Positions 49,596 through 62,939 of a stretch of DNA of 64,000 nt are shown in pieces. Each line of letters starts with the position of its first letter. Within the stretch, counting starts at the first letter, position 1. Source of the DNA: Methanobacteriaceae archaeon (lineage in GTDB: Archaea; Methanobacteriota; Methanobacteria; Methanobacteriales; Methanobacteriaceae); NCBI GenBank assembly GCA_013403005.1, contig JACBOA010000002.1, positions 123,054 through 187,053 on the forward strand, read 5' to 3'. A program made the position numbers and the translations under genes. The notes below the pieces were generated by a model. It ran no database searches and had not been told where the DNA came from. It was given only the letters and a program-made list of their open reading frames with translations.

Positions 49596-50216
49596 ATGGA
49601 TGAAACTGAAAGTAAACTCTATGAACAGATCTTCCCCATTACCCATCGTCTGAAAAAACTGGAGATGATTGTGGCGATAATTCTGCTAATAAACTCCCTT
49701 ATATTTCTCATAATATTCTCTATCAGTGGTGGAGTGAATATTCTAAGTTTGGTATCAATTATTCTATTTGGTCTTGCTGTGGGGCTCCTATTCCAGCGAT
49801 ATATGGATATGCGCCTGGGAGGTACACTAACCTATGCCATAATGTTATATTATTCATTAGGGAATCTTTGGATATTGCCTCATTTTTTCGTAGTGAGCGC
49901 AATAGGAGTTCCAATTGGAATATTCTTTATGAGGAGAGGTTATCTAGGACATATATTATTTTACTTGCTGGGAGCCATAATATTACCTCTCAGTATATTG
50001 TCTTACTACATTTTCAGGATTTATGTACCTCCACTATCACTTGTGCCCATTGTTCAAAGCGCTGCAGGAATAATATACTTAGTAATGCCACTTATATTCC
50101 TTTACAACTTACTTAGAATTGAAAGAAAAAAAATCCCCCTAAACATAATCTATATGGCTGGTTTGTTACTTGCAGGTTGGGCCCTATGGGTCGTAATCCT
50201 GAATTATCTGGTCTGA
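49596..50216 (+). CDS. Multi-pass membrane protein paired with a PgsB-like ligase
   Basis: I do not recognise the family. The 206-residue protein has six membrane helices after an N-terminal amphipathic helix. It ends 10 bases before the PgsB-like gene. In bacterial poly-gamma-glutamate operons the ligase (PgsB) is paired with a small membrane protein (PgsC), so this may be a functional counterpart, though the sequence does not resemble PgsC. CTGGTGGT precedes the ATG at 49596; a GTG at 49587 is possible. Confidence 0.55.
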   Translation: MDETESKLYEQIFPITHRLKKLEMIVAIILLINSLIFLIIFSISGGVNILSLVSIILFGLAVGLLFQRYMDMRLGGTLTYAIMLYYSLGNLWILPHFFVVSAIGVPIGIFFMRRGYLGHILFYLLGAIILPLSILSYYIFRIYVPPLSLVPIVQSAAGIIYLVMPLIFLYNLLRIERKKIPLNIIYMAGLLLAGWALWVVILNYLV

Positions 50217-50226
50217 AGGTGATAAA

Positions 50227-51417
50227 GTGCCAATATTAACCATAGTGGTGGAAGGAACGAGAGGAAAAAGTTCAGTCGTCAGATTTTTCCATAAATTCTT
50301 CTATGAAAACGGTTACAACACCTTAAGTCGTGAAACAGGTTTAGTGCCTATGATTTATTACAATGACCAGAAAATATTCGTTAAAAGGTCCGGTGAACTC
50401 CCATTCAACCTTTTAACCGAAGTGAAATTGATTAATGAACTCTATCCTGAGGAATGTGTTGATGTGGCAGTTTTTGAAAATAATGCAATACGCACTGAAT
50501 ACATGCGCAGTCTTAGCGATTACTTGAGAGCGGATGTGGTTATCATTACTACTATCACATTTGATCATATTCTTTCCCAGGGATTCACCATGGAAGAAAC
50601 TGCAGAAACATTCATTAAATCAATACCACCCTATTCTCATATGATATTCTGGTCCAACCACCAATACGAATACGAATTATTTAAAAAAACCTGTGAAAAC
50701 ATGGGAATAAGTGATTGTGATATTTTACACAGCAAACTTGAAGACAGAGAGTTGGTTATTTATCAAGCACTTGAAAAGATTCTAAAAGAAAAAAACCTGC
50801 AAATACCAAGGGATATAAGCGAATTTACAACTCAATATGTATATGAATGTCCAATTGATGAGAAATGCCCTGTTGAAGTAAAATCTCTTCCAGATGAAAT
50901 CTTTTCCAGCGACTTATCCCCCAGAACTTTTGTCGATATTGGACATATAAATGATCCCATTCACACCCATATTATTTTCCATCAAATTCTTGCTGAAAGA
51001 GAGATTGAAAATCATGAAATATATCTTTTATTCAATTTCAGGGAGGACCGTTTAGAGAGAATCCCCTTATTTATCGAAGGATTCCTACCCCTAGTCCAGG
51101 ACCATATCTCTGGAATAATAATTCATTCCACAAATGTGGCTTTTACTCCAGATTATCTTATCGGATACATTAAAAAAAATCTTAAGACTGATAAAAAAAT
51201 TAAATTTCATAAATTCAACGATTTTAAGGAATTTATTGGGGACGTTGTACCTCAGCTTCCCCCCAATAGCTACATAGTTATGGTGGCTAACACTGCCGAT
51301 AAATTTGGATATGAACTCATTGACCGTTTAAATCTTTTCAGAGATTCATATCCCATACTAAACCATATTAACCTCTTTGAACTTAGATACAGTAAAAAAC
51401 CAGAAGAGTTGTACTGA
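50227..51417 (+). CDS. PgsB/CapB-like Mur ligase family protein
   Basis: The 396-residue protein resembles the poly-gamma-glutamate ligase PgsB and other Mur-type amide ligases. It has the ATP loop VEGTRGKSSVVRFF, a second-strand FENNAIRTEYM and ITTITFDHILSQGFTMEETAETF, matching the PgsB pattern of a His after a Thr-x-Asp. It would join amino acids to a polymer or small molecule, using the neighbouring membrane protein as partner. The start is GTG with AAGGTGAT. The substrate is unknown. Confidence 0.7.
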   Translation: MPILTIVVEGTRGKSSVVRFFHKFFYENGYNTLSRETGLVPMIYYNDQKIFVKRSGELPFNLLTEVKLINELYPEECVDVAVFENNAIRTEYMRSLSDYLRADVVIITTITFDHILSQGFTMEETAETFIKSIPPYSHMIFWSNHQYEYELFKKTCENMGISDCDILHSKLEDRELVIYQALEKILKEKNLQIPRDISEFTTQYVYECPIDEKCPVEVKSLPDEIFSSDLSPRTFVDIGHINDPIHTHIIFHQILAEREIENHEIYLLFNFREDRLERIPLFIEGFLPLVQDHISGIIIHSTNVAFTPDYLIGYIKKNLKTDKKIKFHKFNDFKEFIGDVVPQLPPNSYIVMVANTADKFGYELIDRLNLFRDSYPILNHINLFELRYSKKPEELY

Positions 51418-51481
51418 TACTACTCCCAAATCACTATCACTAGAAAAATAGTTATTTATTATCCAAAAAAGAAATTTTAGT

Positions 51482-51985
51482 TCAATAAATAGATTCCCCA
51501 TGAGCCACTGCAACAATAGCTGGGAAATCTACAACCTCCAAACGATATAATGCCTCCATACCTTCTTCAGGGAATGCAGCCACTTCTGATGATATCATTT
51601 TACTGGTTAGAAGTGCAGCGGCTGGTGGTGTGACTAAGAATACAGATTTATATTTTTTAAGTGCCTTTATGGTTTCATCAGTCAATGCACCCTTCCCTAT
51701 GTGCATCTTAACTCCAGCCTTTGATAGAGGAGGGATACTGTTTTCTATTTCAGTTTTGTTACTGCTGGTTGGTGCTATGCCTGCCGGACTTACTGCAGTG
51801 TGCATAATCACCGCCCCCTTCAGGTCAATGGGACTAGTGCCTTCCTTTATAAGCTTCACCAGACGTGGGAGTGCGGCGTCCCTACCAGTGAAGACAGTAC
51901 CACCGAGAATTAAACGGTCCCCTACTTTTAGATCCACAATATCTGAATCTTTTAGGGGGGTTTTGAATTCTTTGACATGCTTCAT
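51482..51985 (-). CDS. Class I fumarase, beta subunit
   Basis: The 167-residue protein is the C-terminal (beta) half of the two-subunit class I fumarase. GDRLILGGTVFTGRDAALPRL is its start motif, then TAVSPAGIAPTSSNKTE and IGKGALTDETIKAL. It converts fumarate and malate with the Fe-S alpha subunit, which is not in this window. It serves the incomplete reductive TCA branch of methanogens, using oxaloacetate from PycB. AGGGAT precedes the ATG. Confidence 0.92.
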   Translation of the reverse strand: MKHVKEFKTPLKDSDIVDLKVGDRLILGGTVFTGRDAALPRLVKLIKEGTSPIDLKGAVIMHTAVSPAGIAPTSSNKTEIENSIPPLSKAGVKMHIGKGALTDETIKALKKYKSVFLVTPPAAALLTSKMISSEVAAFPEEGMEALYRLEVVDFPAIVAVAHGESIY

Positions 51986-52110
51986 GAACTGATCCCTATT
52001 TTTTACTTGAATCCTTTAATTGATATGTAGAATGAAAGGTCTTGAATTGATTCCATATGTAGCATCTCTTTAGATTATTGGTAAGTATGGAAGTGTTCTT
52101 GTTACTGTGA

Positions 52111-53262
52111 CTATTGAATTTCCACCAGATCTCTTAAAAATGCTTCAATATGCTCTAATTTCAGGTGAGGCATTACAATTATTCGGATAGCCTTGGGATA
52201 GGATGCCATGGATACTGCCCAACCTTTATCTTCAAGTTTTCTGGCAATTTCTTCCACAGGAATTCTTTTGGAACGGAAAGCCACTATGTTCAGTTCAGGA
52301 CGGGTTACCAGATCAAAACCTGCTTTTTCCACACCTTCCGCGAGAATGGATGTGATTTCCATACACTGCTTGGAAACTTCCTGGTATCCCTCCCTACCCA
52401 GGTGCTTCAAAAGAGCCCAGGTAGCAGCGGTGGCTGCCCCGGTGCGGGTTCCCACTACAGTGGACTGTAAATCTTCAGTGAGGTAAGGTGTTTCAATGGC
52501 CATAACCTCCAGGTATTTGCGTTCTCTGAAAAGAATGCCCCCGGTGGGTATGGGGGCAAGGCCCATCTTATGAGGATCAATGGTTATTGATGAAACCCCT
52601 GGAAGTTTAAAATCAAATTCAGGAAGATCATAACCCGCTTCTTTCAAAAAGGGGATGCTGTAACCTCCGAAAGCTGCATCCACATGCAAGTATATATCTT
52701 TTTCCAGACAGATTCTGGAAAGTTCTTCTATGGGGTCTATTTTCCCCAGTTCGGTGGTTCCAGCCACTCCCACTATAGCCACTGTATTCTCTGAAATTAA
52801 ATCTTCCACTGATGAAAGATCCATCCGGTATTCTGAATCTAGATCTGCCATCTTCAAATCAAGTTTCAGCATCTCCGCAGCTTTTTTAAATGAGAAATGA
52901 GCAGATGCAGGGACTATGATTTCAGGGTCCTTTATCCCTGCTAGATTACGGGCTGATCGCATGGCCATGAGGTTAGCTTCAGTACCGCCCGTTATTATAT
53001 GACCATAAACATCTCTTTTACCCATTAATTCGCCCAGAATAGCGATTACTTCATCCTCAAGTGCCTTGGTTCCTGGGAAAAGTCCAGGGTCTCCCAGGTT
53101 GGACTCTAAGAACATGGAATATGCTTTGACTCCCACTGGATCAGGGCAGGTGCACATTGATCCTAATATTCTGCCGGAACGGTGGGTGAGGTCCTTTTCT
53201 TTATATTTCCGGAGCATCTGGTATATTTGCTCTTTTGGTATTCCCTTGTCTTCCATTTCCAT
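52111..53262 (-). CDS. mfnA: L-tyrosine decarboxylase for methanofuran synthesis
   Basis: The 383-residue PLP enzyme decarboxylates tyrosine to tyramine for methanofuran; relatives also make beta-alanine from aspartate. It belongs to the group II decarboxylase fold: GHIITGGTEANLMA, the PLP-aromatic stretch HVDAAFGGYSIPF and the PLP lysine in TIDPHKMGLAPIPTG (Lys232). It starts at an ATG with weak TATGGG upstream. It lies 72 bases after PEP synthase on the same strand and may share its transcript. Confidence 0.93.
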   Translation of the reverse strand: MEMEDKGIPKEQIYQMLRKYKEKDLTHRSGRILGSMCTCPDPVGVKAYSMFLESNLGDPGLFPGTKALEDEVIAILGELMGKRDVYGHIITGGTEANLMAMRSARNLAGIKDPEIIVPASAHFSFKKAAEMLKLDLKMADLDSEYRMDLSSVEDLISENTVAIVGVAGTTELGKIDPIEELSRICLEKDIYLHVDAAFGGYSIPFLKEAGYDLPEFDFKLPGVSSITIDPHKMGLAPIPTGGILFRERKYLEVMAIETPYLTEDLQSTVVGTRTGAATAATWALLKHLGREGYQEVSKQCMEITSILAEGVEKAGFDLVTRPELNIVAFRSKRIPVEEIARKLEDKGWAVSMASYPKAIRIIVMPHLKLEHIEAFLRDLVEIQ

Positions 53263-53334
53263 CCCATAAAAAATAAGTACAACTTTTAAAAAAAAAAATA
53301 GATGGTTTCAAAATGAAAAAACGTGGAGTTATTA

Positions 53335-55626
<2,292 letters not shown>

Positions 55627-55699
55627 GCTTCACACCACTTAGGATTTATTCAGAATTGATTTTTAAAACAACTTACATTGTATTGTTGTAATTCTGCCC

Positions 55700-56182
55700 T
55701 TATTTGACTAATTCTGCACCTTGGTCAATCACTATTCTGCAAGGTACTGGGAACTTCATAGCAGCTCTTCTGAGAGCCTCTTTAGCATCGATGAAATTCT
55801 TTTTGTTGGTTCTGATGGTTAATACTCTCTGATTAGCTTTCACCAGGGCTACTGAGCTGACCGGTTTACCAAAAGCTTTTCTCATACCATCCTGCACACG
55901 GTCGGCACCAGCACCAGTGGCCATGGGGTTTTCCCGGACAATATGGTGAGGATAGACCCTTATCTTCAAGTGATATCCCATCCTACCTGATTTTCGCTGC
56001 ATGTACCTGTTAGTGGCTATCCTGGCGGCTTCCAGGGCATTGTGAGATAGTTGGGCTTTTTCTTTAAGAGCCAAGCTCACAGTTAAAGGGAATTCTGCTG
56101 AGAGGTTTCCCATGTCATATTGAACAATTCTGGAACCAGGAATTTTGCGTATGTAATCTTTTCTAGTGTATGCTCTTACCAT
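55700..56182 (-). CDS. rpl10e: Ribosomal protein L10e (uL16)
   Basis: The 160-residue protein is the archaeal/eukaryotic L10e, part of the large subunit near the peptidyl transferase and GTPase centres. Motifs are YTRKDYIRKIPGSRIVQYD, ARIATNRYMQRKSGRMGYH and ENPMATGAGADRVQDGMRKAFG. The length is normal. It is the first of a minus-strand run with ppsA and mfnA. GAGGAAT precedes the ATG. Confidence 0.96.
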   Translation of the reverse strand: MVRAYTRKDYIRKIPGSRIVQYDMGNLSAEFPLTVSLALKEKAQLSHNALEAARIATNRYMQRKSGRMGYHLKIRVYPHHIVRENPMATGAGADRVQDGMRKAFGKPVSSVALVKANQRVLTIRTNKKNFIDAKEALRRAAMKFPVPCRIVIDQGAELVK

Positions 56183-56519
<337 letters not shown>

Positions 56520-57320
56520 ATGAAGATCGCGGTAACTGGGAAAGGTGGTGTGGGTAAAACCACACTGGCCGGTACTCTGGCTGTTATTTTATCAAAGAAT
56601 TATAAAGTATATGCCATTGATGCTGATCCGGATATGAATTTAGCAGGGAGTCTGGGTATTCACCAGAATATTACCCCTATATCCAAAATGAAAGATTTAA
56701 TTAAGGAAAGAACCGGTGCAAAACCAGGATCATCATTCGGTGAGGTCTTTAAGATTAATCCCACCATATCCGACCTTCCAGAGTCTCTTTCAACAGACTA
56801 TGACCCTGAAGGTAATTTGAAGATCCTGGTTATGGGTACTGTGGATAAAGGTGGAGATGGATGTGTGTGCCCGGCATCGGTGATGTTGAAGGCCATTTTA
56901 AAAAATTTAATCGTTAAAAAAGATGAAATGGTTATTTTAGACATGGAAGCAGGTATAGAACATTTGGGTCGGCGTACTGCCGAAGCAGTGGATGTTATGA
57001 TCATTGTTGCTGAGCCTGGGCTCAAATCTTTGGAAACTGCCAGTCGTATTAAGAAGCTGGCCTCTGATATAGGTATTAAGAATGTGGTTGCTGTAATCAA
57101 CAAGGTCTCCAGTGATGTGGAAGAAAAATTTGTGACTGATAAACTGGCAGAAATGGGTGTTGACGTTTTAGGCAGTATTCCACGGGATGATATGGTTGTA
57201 ATGGCTGATATGGAAGGTCTTCCATTGGTTGATTACCCTGATTCGGCTGCTTTTACTTCCATCAACAAAATTGCAGAAAATATTTTGAATTATGGCTCCT
57301 CAATTAATCAGGGAGTATGA
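56520..57320 (+). CDS. CooC-like P-loop ATPase (nickel or cofactor insertion)
   Basis: The 266-residue ATPase is of the SIMIBI class (MinD/ParA-like). It has the deviant Walker A GKGGVGKTTLAGTLA, DADPDMNLAGSLGIH, the Cys pair in GDGCVCPASVMLKAIL and DMEAGIEHLGRRTAEAVD. CooC proteins use ATP to load nickel into carbon monoxide dehydrogenase; the C-x-C pair sits at the dimer interface and binds metal. It may serve CODH/acetyl-CoA synthase here. It leads an operon with pcc1 and serS. Confidence 0.83.
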   Translation: MKIAVTGKGGVGKTTLAGTLAVILSKNYKVYAIDADPDMNLAGSLGIHQNITPISKMKDLIKERTGAKPGSSFGEVFKINPTISDLPESLSTDYDPEGNLKILVMGTVDKGGDGCVCPASVMLKAILKNLIVKKDEMVILDMEAGIEHLGRRTAEAVDVMIIVAEPGLKSLETASRIKKLASDIGIKNVVAVINKVSSDVEEKFVTDKLAEMGVDVLGSIPRDDMVVMADMEGLPLVDYPDSAAFTSINKIAENILNYGSSINQGV

Positions 57321-57324
57321 GGCT

Positions 57325-57567
57325 ATGAAAATTAAAGCCACCATCACTTTCCATTATCATGATGAAAACCAAGCAAAAATTGCTTATGAATCCTTAGAGC
57401 CAGAGAACGTTGGTTTTTTAAAATCATACCAGGATCATGATTCTCTGGTTTCGAAATTAGAAGGAGAATCCCTTAAGACCATCCTATCCACTGCTGATGA
57501 TCTTATATTTTCCGAGATGTTGGTTGAAAAAGTATTAGAACTTCAAAACAGACAGAAGGATGTTTAA
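57325..57567 (+). CDS. KEOPS complex subunit Pcc1-like
   Basis: The 80-residue protein has the small Pcc1 fold: IKATITFHYHDENQAKIAYE, SLEPEN and a middle strand KLEGESLKTILSTADDLI. Pcc1 dimerises the KEOPS complex that makes t6A in tRNA. The ATG at 57325 has TGAGGC before it; an upstream start at 57292 would overlap cooC. Its stop is 3 bases before serS. The pairing with a tRNA synthetase fits a translation role. Confidence 0.82.
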   Translation: MKIKATITFHYHDENQAKIAYESLEPENVGFLKSYQDHDSLVSKLEGESLKTILSTADDLIFSEMLVEKVLELQNRQKDV

Positions 57568-57570
57568 AAA

Positions 57571-59121
57571 ATGAAATTCACATTAGAAGGAGAAGTTTTA
57601 CTAAGCAAAGAGGCTGATGAAGCTTTAGATGATATTGCTGGCTTTGTTGAAGAGGCTAACCAGGAGCTATTTCTTAAGGGAGTGCCCCATGACCAGAAGG
57701 ATGATGCTTCCCGTATTGTGGAGTGGAATCTTTCTGGTAACAGACTCCAACTCCAGATAGTCTCCGGTAGAAGAGGCAGAGCTCATGACGCGCTACTACG
57801 GATTAAAAAACCTTTAACTCATCTATTAGGGCCTGAATACCACATTGGTGTTCGTAAAATCACTGTAAACCAGTATATTATTGAAATCCCCTCTCCTGAG
57901 ATGGTTGATGTTGACCATATGCCGTATGTGGATGAAACCTCATTTGAAGATGGGAAAATGGTTATAAAATTCCAGAAACTGGAAGAAGGAGATCTCAGAA
58001 AGCATGTGGTGGACCGGGTTGTTAAACAGGTGCTGGCTGAAACCGAAAATATCCTAGAAGAATCAGATGAAAATGCCGATGATATTTTAACACGACAGGT
58101 TACCAAGATAGAACCCGGAACCATCGTTGGGCGCAGCCAGAAGTTTTCAGTGTTTTTTGAAGGTGATCCTACTGAGGAAGCAGCTAAACAGGGTTGGGTG
58201 AAGAAATTCCCTGGTAAAGGACAGTGGTTCTACGGACCCAAATTCATTGCCCTGCAACGAGCCATAGAAGATATATTTATGGATGCCTTGGTGGAAAAAC
58301 TGGAATTCTATGAATGCATGTGGCCCAAACTTATCCCCATCCCTGTGATGAATAAAATGCGTTACCTGGAAGGACTCCCTGAGGGGATGTACTACTGCAG
58401 TGCACCCCGTCGTGACCCTGAGGTATTTAAGAAATTCAAGAACGAGCTTTTAATAAAAAAAGAAGTTCCAATAGAGCGTTTGAAGGATGGTTTGAAGGAT
58501 CCTTCCTATGTTCTGGCACCAGCTCAGTGTGAACCGTTCTATGAGTTCTTCAGCCACGAAGTTCTCGATGAAAAGGACTTACCCATAAAACTCTTTGATA
58601 AAAGCGGATGGACCTATCGCTGGGAAGCTGGGGGAGCTAAAGGCCTGGATCGTGTGCATGAATTTCAGCGCATTGAACTGGTATGGTTAGGAATGCCAGA
58701 GCAGGTAGAGGAGATTCGTGATGCTACCTTAGAAATATCCCAAAAACTGGCTAACCAGATGGAACTGGAGTGGTACACCGAGATAGGTGATGACCCCTTC
58801 TATCTGGAAGGTAGGAAGGTGGAAGAACGGGGCATAGAATTCCCTGATGTTCCTAAATATGAGATGCGAGTAGTGGTGCCAGGTGCAGATAAAGGAGTGG
58901 CCGCAGTTTCTGCCAATGTACACGGGACCCATTTCACGGAAGGTTTCTCAATTAAAGAAACCCATAATCACACCTTATGGACTGGTTGCACAGGAATTGG
59001 TATAACCAGATGGCTGTTCGGTTTCCTAGCCCAAAAAGGTTTTGATAAAACAAACTGGCCTGATATAGTAAGAGATAGAGTGAAAACTACACCCACACCT
59101 AAGGTTTTAACCTGGCCATGA
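57571..59121 (+). CDS. serS: Seryl-tRNA synthetase, methanogen type (type 2)
   Basis: The 516-residue enzyme is the rare SerRS found only in methanogenic archaea. It has a distinct N-terminal tRNA-binding domain (about 1-160) and a catalytic core with FYECMWPKLIPIPVMNKM, a zinc site involving Cys in LAPAQCEPFYEF and in LWTGCTGIGITRW, and motif 3-like GITRWLFGFLAQKG. The length is typical (about 510). The start is ATG with GAAGGATG upstream. It is the last gene of the cooC-pcc1-serS run and is followed by a long T-rich tract. Confidence 0.95.
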   Translation: MKFTLEGEVLLSKEADEALDDIAGFVEEANQELFLKGVPHDQKDDASRIVEWNLSGNRLQLQIVSGRRGRAHDALLRIKKPLTHLLGPEYHIGVRKITVNQYIIEIPSPEMVDVDHMPYVDETSFEDGKMVIKFQKLEEGDLRKHVVDRVVKQVLAETENILEESDENADDILTRQVTKIEPGTIVGRSQKFSVFFEGDPTEEAAKQGWVKKFPGKGQWFYGPKFIALQRAIEDIFMDALVEKLEFYECMWPKLIPIPVMNKMRYLEGLPEGMYYCSAPRRDPEVFKKFKNELLIKKEVPIERLKDGLKDPSYVLAPAQCEPFYEFFSHEVLDEKDLPIKLFDKSGWTYRWEAGGAKGLDRVHEFQRIELVWLGMPEQVEEIRDATLEISQKLANQMELEWYTEIGDDPFYLEGRKVEERGIEFPDVPKYEMRVVVPGADKGVAAVSANVHGTHFTEGFSIKETHNHTLWTGCTGIGITRWLFGFLAQKGFDKTNWPDIVRDRVKTTPTPKVLTWP

Positions 59122-59184
59122 ACAAAGGAATAATGGGATTAAAAAGAATTGCTGTAAGAAGAATTAGTTTGATTTAAATGGCTT

Positions 59185-59240
59185 TTATTTAAAACAACTA
59201 ATTTATTTTTATTTTTATTTATTTTATCATTGTTTTTATC
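59185..59240 (+). terminator. T-rich terminator region after serS
   Basis: Several T4-T5 tracts (TTTATTTTTATTTTTATTTA and more) lie 65-120 bases after the serS stop on the sense strand, as expected for archaeal termination. Confidence 0.45.
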
Positions 59241-59372
59241 CTTCTTGGATTATTTTATTCTTGATTAAATCTTCAAATTAAATAAAGAAAAAAACTGTTT
59301 AAAAAAAAGGTTTAAAAAATGTAAAGGAATATTTTTAAGAAGAAAAAGAAAAAATAGAAGGTAAAAAAAGTT

Positions 59373-61351
<1,979 letters not shown>

Positions 61352-61450
61352 AAAACCACCCTGTTAATCTTATGAATAAAGATTTGATTTTGCCAATAGT
61401 TCTACAGAAGACTGCGACCCTACTATTTTTATGGTCATATTATGGTCATC

Positions 61451-61460
61451 AAAGTTATAT
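61451..61460 (+). promoter_or_regulatory. TATA box for pyrC
   Basis: AAAGTTATAT lies about 115 bases before the ATG, implying a leader of about 90 bases that contains the hairpin at 61487-61533. Confidence 0.45.
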
Positions 61461-61486
61461 GATTATGCTTACAGAGTGATAATAGA

Positions 61487-61533
61487 CCTGTCAGTTTATT
61501 CTAACGGACTGATTTTAGTCAAGGCTTGACAGG
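61487..61533 (+). promoter_or_regulatory. Leader hairpin of pyrC
   Basis: CCTGTCA (61487-61493) pairs with TGACAGG (61527-61533), enclosing a smaller hairpin GACT/AGTC. CTTTTT follows the outer stem. ACAGGCTT is repeated just after it. The arrangement could act as a terminator or attenuator, or simply end an upstream transcript. Confidence 0.45.
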
Positions 61534-61571
61534 CTTTTTCGATGAACAGGCTTCTTTGAAGTGTGAGTATT

Positions 61572-62873
61572 ATGAAAATGGTGGATTTGTGCATATCCAA
61601 CTGTAAACTGGATTTAGATTATAAGAATTTTTTCTTAGGCATAAATGAGGGTAAGATTGTTTCTATAAAAAAATCACCCATCTCTGCAGATGAAGTTATC
61701 AATGCAAAAGGTAATATTGTGCTTCCAGGTTTAATTGATTGCCATGTGCATTTCAGGGATCCGGGACTCACCTTTAAAGAAGATTTTTATACAGGGAGCG
61801 CTGCAGCAGCAGCTGGAGGTTTCACCACTGTACTGGACATGCCAAATACTATTCCCCCCACAAATACTCCAAAAGCGTATAAAGAAAAACTTAAGATCGC
61901 AGATAATAAAAGTTTAGTGGACTTTGGTCTCCATGCAGGTGTTGGTGATCTTTCCTGTATTGAAGAGCTTGCAGAATTAAGGCCTGCATCTTTTAAAATC
62001 TTTATGGATCTTTCAGACCATGACAGTTTAATGGAGGCTTTCAATAAGATAAAGATGGTGGCTCCTGATAACCTTATATCCTTGCATGCTGAGGATGGTG
62101 CAGTGGTTAGAAGATGCACAGATTTAATGGAGAAAAAAGGGTCTGATCCAGAATTATATGCACAGGCCCGCCCACCACAAGCTGAAATTGAAGCGGTTGG
62201 AAAAGCCCTTATACTGGCTAGAAAATTCCAGCAAAAGATACATTTTTGCCATGTGAGTACCAAGAAATCACTTGAACTGATTAATAGGGCTCAAAATAAC
62301 GGTTTAAAAGTGACCTCAGAGATCACTCCACATCACCTTTTCCTGAATTCCAGTTACCTTAAAGAGTTTGGGAACCAGGCCAAAACTAATCCGCCCCTAC
62401 GTGATGAGGAAAACAGGCTGGATATTAATTATTTAGATAAGATTGATATTATTGGTACAGATCACGCTCCTCACACCCTGGAAGAGAAAAGTGAAAATGT
62501 TTGGAAGGCTCCTCCAGGCGTTCCAGGTATTGAAGTCATTCTTTCCCTACTTTTAACTCAGTTAAACCAGGGAAAGATAGATTTTAGGGATATTAAGAGA
62601 TTGTTATGTGAAAACCCTGCTAAAATCTTCAATATTCCCTATAAAGGTTTCATAGCTCAAGGGATGGATGCGGATCTGGTTTTAGTTGATCTGAAAAAAG
62701 AGAGTATTATAGAGCCTGAAAATTTCAATTCTAAAGCAAAATATACTCCATTTGAAGGTTTCCAAGTTACCGGGATGCCAGTTATGACTTTGGTACGTGG
62801 CCGGAAAGTAATGGAAGATGGGGAAATCCTAGAAAATAAGGGTAAACATATTTATTCTTCTTATAATCTTTAA
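61572..62873 (+). CDS. pyrC: Dihydroorotase
   Basis: The 433-residue enzyme closes carbamoyl aspartate to dihydroorotate in pyrimidine synthesis. Metal and active-site motifs are GLIDCHVHFRDPGLTFKED, SLHAEDGAVV, HFCHVSTKKSLELI, EITPHHLFL and GTDHAPHTLEE. It belongs to the long (class I) type. GTGTGAG lies before the ATG at 61572, and a GTG at 61563 is possible. A structured leader precedes it. Confidence 0.95.
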   Translation: MKMVDLCISNCKLDLDYKNFFLGINEGKIVSIKKSPISADEVINAKGNIVLPGLIDCHVHFRDPGLTFKEDFYTGSAAAAAGGFTTVLDMPNTIPPTNTPKAYKEKLKIADNKSLVDFGLHAGVGDLSCIEELAELRPASFKIFMDLSDHDSLMEAFNKIKMVAPDNLISLHAEDGAVVRRCTDLMEKKGSDPELYAQARPPQAEIEAVGKALILARKFQQKIHFCHVSTKKSLELINRAQNNGLKVTSEITPHHLFLNSSYLKEFGNQAKTNPPLRDEENRLDINYLDKIDIIGTDHAPHTLEEKSENVWKAPPGVPGIEVILSLLLTQLNQGKIDFRDIKRLLCENPAKIFNIPYKGFIAQGMDADLVLVDLKKESIIEPENFNSKAKYTPFEGFQVTGMPVMTLVRGRKVMEDGEILENKGKHIYSSYNL

Positions 62874-62939
62874 TCATCTTGAAAAATTCATTTAATATTT
62901 CAAAAAATAAAATAAAACGAGAAAATGATAATTATATCA

